Of a stretch of 64,000 nt of DNA, positions 60,827 through 64,000 are shown piece after piece. The notes beneath the pieces are model-generated. The model saw only the letters and a list, made by a program, of their open reading frames with translations. It was not told the DNA's origin and searched no databases. Position 1 is the stretch's first letter. Each line of letters opens with the position of its first letter. This DNA is from Pseudomonas parafulva NBRC 16636 = DSM 17004. Lineage in GTDB: Bacteria > Pseudomonadota > Gammaproteobacteria > Pseudomonadales > Pseudomonadaceae. The stretch covers positions 1 through 64,000 of the forward strand of contig NZ_BBIU01000028.1 of assembly GCF_000730645.1 (NCBI RefSeq), read 5' to 3'. The translations under genes were made by a program, and so were the position numbers.

Positions 60827-62992
60827 ATGAAGGGTTCAAACGGGGTGGGGCGTGTGCGTTGGGTAATGCTGGGGTTGATGGCGCCGTTTTCGTTGTCGGC
60901 ACTGGCCGAAACGGTGGCGGTGCAGGCTTCGGCCGCAGACAGCACGCTTGATCTGCCGGCGCTGACCATCGAGGGCAACCGGCTCTACGACATGCTGCCA
61001 TCGGAGCAGACTGGCGGTTACAGCGTGGACGCCGCCACGGTGGGGACCAAAACGCCGGCTGCGCTGAAAGACATCCCGCAATCGATCACCGTCTATACCC
61101 AGGATTACGTCAAGGATCGCCAGTTCGTGCACCTGGATGACCTGGCCAAGTACACCGCCGGCCTGCGCACGCTGACCAACGACAGCGGCCGCTCCTCCAT
61201 CTATGCCCGTGGCTACGAATACAGCGAGTTCAACATCGATGGCCTGCCGGCGCCCATGGCCAGCATCTTCGGTACCGTGCCGTCGCTGGTGGCCTTCGAC
61301 CGTGTGGAAATCATGCGTGGCCCGGCGGGGCTGTTCAGCAGCACCAGCGAACTGGGTGGCATCGTCAACATGGTGCGCAAGCGCCCTACGGCCGAGTTCC
61401 AGGGCCATGTGGAAGGCCGCTACGGCAGCTGGGACACCAACCATGAAGAAATCGACCTGAGCGGGCCGCTGGACGATGCTGGCCGCGTGCGTGGCCGCCT
61501 GATTGCCTCACGCGACGACACCAATGGCGAGGTCGACTACAACGCCAACACCAGCAACAGTTACTACGGTGCGCTGGATGTGGACCTGGACGATGCCACC
61601 ACCCTGTCGTTCGGGCTGATCCATGAGGTGAAGAACATCACCCCGCACAACGGCTACCCGGCGACACTGGCCGGCCAGGTGCCAGACTTCAGCCACTCCC
61701 GCTTCCTGGGGGCGGACTGGAACAGCTTCGACGGCAAGACCACCGACCTGGTCGCAGAACTGACCCACCGTTTCGACAATGGTGGTTATGGCCGGATCGC
61801 CGCCCGCGGCTCGCACCGTGATACCGATTACCTGTATGCCTTCACCGCCACCAATGCGGCCAATGGTGCCAACTCCGAACGCGCCAGCGCCCGGGATTTC
61901 ACCCAGGACACCTACGCGCTGGACGCCAGCTACAGCCAGCCGTTCGAAACTTTCGGCCAGGTCAGTGAGTTCGTGGTGGGCAGCGACTACAAGAACTACG
62001 ACACCGAGTACCTCAACGGCACCACCAACCTGGGGGCCATCAACGTCAATACCTACACGCCCAAGCGCTTCGCCAAGCCGTCGCCCAACTACAGCACCGA
62101 GACGGGGATGCAGGAAGAAGAATACGGCCTGTACTCGAAGGTGACCTTCCGCCCGGTCGAGCGCCTGGCGCTGATCGCCGGTGGCCGCTTCAGCTGGTAC
62201 CGCGGCGACTTCTACACCACCACGCTCAAGACCGGCGCCACCACCAACGACAGCAAGCAGGTAGATGGCCATTTCACGCCTTACGGTGGGCTGGTCTACG
62301 ACCTCACCGAGAACCACGCCCTGTACGCGAGCTACTCGCAAGTGTTCAAGCCGCAGTCTGCCACTGATGGCAATGGCCGTGTATTGAAGCCGCGCGAGGG
62401 CGAGCAGTATGAGTTCGGCTTGAAAAGCAGCTACTTCGGTGGCGACCTGAATACACGGTTCTCAATATTCCGGCTGACAGATGAGAACCGCGCTACCACG
62501 GTGTACGACGCCGACGGCGTGGCCACCAATGACTCGGCGGCATCAGGCAAGACCCGGGTGAAGGGCGCCGAGGTGGAAGTTAGCGGCAAACTGACGCCGA
62601 ACTGGGAATTGCTGGCCGGTTACACCTGGATGGAAACCGAAACGGTCAAGGGTGATGCCGAAACCACCTTCTTCATCATGCCGCGCAACCAGGCTTCGTT
62701 GTGGAGCAAGTACACCCTCAGCGAGGGCCCGCTGACAGGGCTGGCCATCGGCGGCGGCGTTTCGGCGATGAGCAACTTCCACTCGGAGAATGGCGGGGTT
62801 CGTATCGATGCACCGGGGTACGCTACCGTGGATGCCATGCTGTCGTACCCGGTGACCTCGAAGCTTACAGCCACGTTGAACGTGAACAACCTGTTCGACC
62901 GGGACTACCTGTCGCGGGTGGGGTCTACCTCGACGTTCAACTTCTACGGGCCGTCGCGCAGCATGATGGTGGGGGCGCGTTACGATTTCTGA
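60827..62992 (+). CDS. TonB-dependent ferric-siderophore receptor, FhuE/FpvA-like
   Basis: The 721-aa outer-membrane receptor has a signal peptide ending near LSALA-ETV and a TonB-box candidate LPALTIEG near residue 43. Its plug contains LKDIPQSITVYTQDYV, YARGYEYSEFNIDGLPAP and EIMRGPAGLFSSTSELGGIVNMVRK, and the barrel ends MMVGARYDF. The plug type resembles FhuE, FoxA and FpvA, mostly hydroxamate or mixed siderophores. It has no N-terminal signalling domain, so the adjacent two-component system probably controls it. It is divergent from the regulator gene. Confidence 0.88.
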   Translation: MKGSNGVGRVRWVMLGLMAPFSLSALAETVAVQASAADSTLDLPALTIEGNRLYDMLPSEQTGGYSVDAATVGTKTPAALKDIPQSITVYTQDYVKDRQFVHLDDLAKYTAGLRTLTNDSGRSSIYARGYEYSEFNIDGLPAPMASIFGTVPSLVAFDRVEIMRGPAGLFSSTSELGGIVNMVRKRPTAEFQGHVEGRYGSWDTNHEEIDLSGPLDDAGRVRGRLIASRDDTNGEVDYNANTSNSYYGALDVDLDDATTLSFGLIHEVKNITPHNGYPATLAGQVPDFSHSRFLGADWNSFDGKTTDLVAELTHRFDNGGYGRIAARGSHRDTDYLYAFTATNAANGANSERASARDFTQDTYALDASYSQPFETFGQVSEFVVGSDYKNYDTEYLNGTTNLGAINVNTYTPKRFAKPSPNYSTETGMQEEEYGLYSKVTFRPVERLALIAGGRFSWYRGDFYTTTLKTGATTNDSKQVDGHFTPYGGLVYDLTENHALYASYSQVFKPQSATDGNGRVLKPREGEQYEFGLKSSYFGGDLNTRFSIFRLTDENRATTVYDADGVATNDSAASGKTRVKGAEVEVSGKLTPNWELLAGYTWMETETVKGDAETTFFIMPRNQASLWSKYTLSEGPLTGLAIGGGVSAMSNFHSENGGVRIDAPGYATVDAMLSYPVTSKLTATLNVNNLFDRDYLSRVGSTSTFNFYGPSRSMMVGARYDF

Positions 62993-63044
62993 GGGGGTGA
63001 TGCGTTTTGAATCGACCTCACGCAGCCGAAAAAAACACAATAAA

Positions 63045-63065
63045 AAGCCGGCTTGTGGCCGGCTT
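63045..63065 (-). terminator. Terminator for the minus-strand repressor region
   Basis: AAGCCGGC / GCCGGCTT with a TTGTG loop is followed on the minus strand by TTTTTATTGTGTTTTTTT. The plus strand has no comparable T tract, although it may also limit reading from the receptor gene. Confidence 0.78.
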
Positions 63066-63082
63066 CTCGGGGACGCTTCCGG

Positions 63083-63271
63083 CTAATTTATGGTAAGCCG
63101 CAATCGCCTTAACAGGGTGGCCAGCAAAGGCCTGAAAAAGAAGGCAGATGCCCGTGTGGGGTATCGCCGAGCCCTCTGGGCCGCGGTTTGCACCGGGCGG
63201 GGCTGATGTGCGGCGTAGCATACAAGGCCCCAGCCAGTATGCACAGCAAAAAATGGCACAGGGTGTGTCAC
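63083..63271 (-). CDS. Possible small protein downstream of the repressor gene
   Basis: A 62-aa frame starts with GTG overlapping the repressor stop (GTGA) and ends 18 bases before the terminator. The translation is not one that I recognise (it ends RPLLATLLRRLRLTIN, amphipathic and basic). Overlapping start, terminator placement and lack of other genes in this gap favour a real coupled cistron, but nothing else supports it. Confidence 0.35.
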   Translation of the reverse strand: MTHPVPFFAVHTGWGLVCYAAHQPRPVQTAAQRARRYPTRASAFFFRPLLATLLRRLRLTIN

Positions 63272-63969
63272 CGCGGGCGTTGCTGGCGGAAGAACGCCCA
63301 GTGGAACACCCAGCCCAGAATCTCCAGCCCCTGGGCATGGCGTTGGGCGGGCGTGTAGCGCTCAACCGCATAGTTGTGCCGGTCGTGGCTGTGCAGGTAC
63401 AGGGTGCCGTTCTGGCCAAGGCTGAGGTTGTGCACGCGCAAGGCCCCATTGAGCATCAAGGCATAGGTTTCGCCCTCGACAATCTGCGTCATGCCCATGT
63501 CGATTGCCAACGTCGCCTGCAGTGGAATCAGCGGCGCCATGTTGCCCGTGGGCATGGCCACGCACAGGGTGTTGTCGGGGTGTACCCCCAGCCCCTTCAA
63601 GGCATTGGCGGGCAGGCGCAGGTGGCGGCCGGCTACCGGGCACAGCAGGCCACTGCGCAACTCATGGAAGGGCACACTCACCACCCGGCCGCGCTGCACC
63701 GACAACGGGATGGGCACCTGCGCAGGCGCAGGCCGCGGCGCGCAATTGCGCAAAATCGCATTGGGGTGCTTGATGCCCTCGCCGCTGCGCAGCCAGCGGC
63801 GGTGCACGCAGAACAGGTCGGCAAGTTCGTCCAGGCGCGCCAGTGGCACGCCGCGGTTGAACCAGTTGTTGACATGCTGTGGGGTCACGCCGCACTGGGC
63901 AGCGAAGTCGGAGGCTGTAAGCCCGCATTCATGAAGCAGGGCCCTGAGGCGGTCACCGGATGTGTTCAT
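63268..63969 (-). CDS. CI/LexA-like phage-type repressor with inactive S24 peptidase domain
   Basis: The 233-aa protein starts at 63969 (MNTSGDRLRALLHECGLTAS). An XRE-type HTH covers about residues 17-60 (ASDFAAQCGVTPQHVNNWFNRG). The C-terminal half has the S24 self-cleaving repressor fold, but the serine motif GxSMxP reads PTGNMAP with Asn143, and the general-base lysine is His180 (ALRVHNL). It should therefore not respond to RecA by self-cleavage. No phage genes follow inside the window; the gene lies at the right edge. Confidence 0.83.
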   Translation of the reverse strand: MNTSGDRLRALLHECGLTASDFAAQCGVTPQHVNNWFNRGVPLARLDELADLFCVHRRWLRSGEGIKHPNAILRNCAPRPAPAQVPIPLSVQRGRVVSVPFHELRSGLLCPVAGRHLRLPANALKGLGVHPDNTLCVAMPTGNMAPLIPLQATLAIDMGMTQIVEGETYALMLNGALRVHNLSLGQNGTLYLHSHDRHNYAVERYTPAQRHAQGLEILGWVFHWAFFRQQRPR

Positions 63970-64000
63970 GGCGCGAGTGTAGCGGCGAGGTGCCAGCAAG

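Noticed and set aside
63268..63969. Prophage at the right edge
   Set aside because: Only a repressor-like gene is visible; there are no integrase, structural or lysis genes in the window.

Overview
The window is chromosomal DNA of a fluorescent Pseudomonas, most likely of the P. putida group. This rests on the GC-rich codon use, the protein sequences, and a gene order I recall from P. putida: S10/spc/alpha ribosomal genes, then katA and ferritin, uvrA, yajR-ssb, a selenocysteine formate dehydrogenase with selABC, nrdR-rib-nusB-thiL-pgpA, and dxs-ispA-xseB. No database was searched. I see no insertion sequence, CRISPR array, rRNA or clear prophage. The only tRNA is selC. No stretch longer than 300 bases lacks a gene.

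Layout. 1-14180: the end of tuf, a terminator, a sigma-70-type promoter, then rpsJ to rplQ with secY and rpoA, interrupted by two hairpin-plus-promoter junctions before rpsH and before rpsM. 14200-16400: catalase katA and a ferritin that lacks the bacterioferritin heme ligand, with an ANR-like box upstream of katA. 16403-21376: uvrA, the MFS transporter yajR, and ssb. 21569-30755: a selenocysteine module, with a membrane formate dehydrogenase (fdnGHI-type, in-frame UGA and a textbook SECIS hairpin), fdhE, selA, selB and the tRNA-Sec gene selC. 30759-36208: asparaginase, an alanine/glycine:cation symporter divergent from a helix-turn-helix regulator, and a pair of sugar-nucleotide SDR proteins, the first lacking the catalytic Tyr/Lys.

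36263-42726: an OmpW/OprG porin with an ANR-like site; a Zur-box-controlled operon (His-rich ZrgA-like protein, MacB-type ATPase and permease, DUF3299 protein); a small hypothetical gene; then a lipoprotein, methyltransferase and thioredoxin-domain chaperone operon. 42833-51530: nrdR, ribD, ribE, a ribBA with a degenerate cyclohydrolase half, ribH, nusB, thiL, pgpA, a periplasmic binding protein, a genuine ribA, a small membrane protein and a BtuF-like protein. 51508-57558 (minus strand): a BtuB-like receptor, the isoprenoid genes dxs-ispA with xseB, and a second DHBP synthase gene, ribB, under an FMN riboswitch. 57618-62992: a siderophore-type module of esterase, sensor kinase, response regulator and FhuE-like TonB receptor with a Fur-like box. 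63268-63969: a CI/LexA-like repressor whose self-cleavage residues are missing.

Functional links. Formate dehydrogenase needs selenocysteine, and selA, selB, selC and the maturation protein fdhE all lie next to it; selD is not in the window. Flavin synthesis is split: ribD, ribE, ribBX-type ribBA and ribH form one unlinked-to-riboswitch operon, ribA lies a few kb away, and ribB is separately FMN-controlled. Metal and oxygen control recurs: Zur, Fur and ANR-like sites were all found by eye. Promoters and operators given here are sequence matches, not measured sites.
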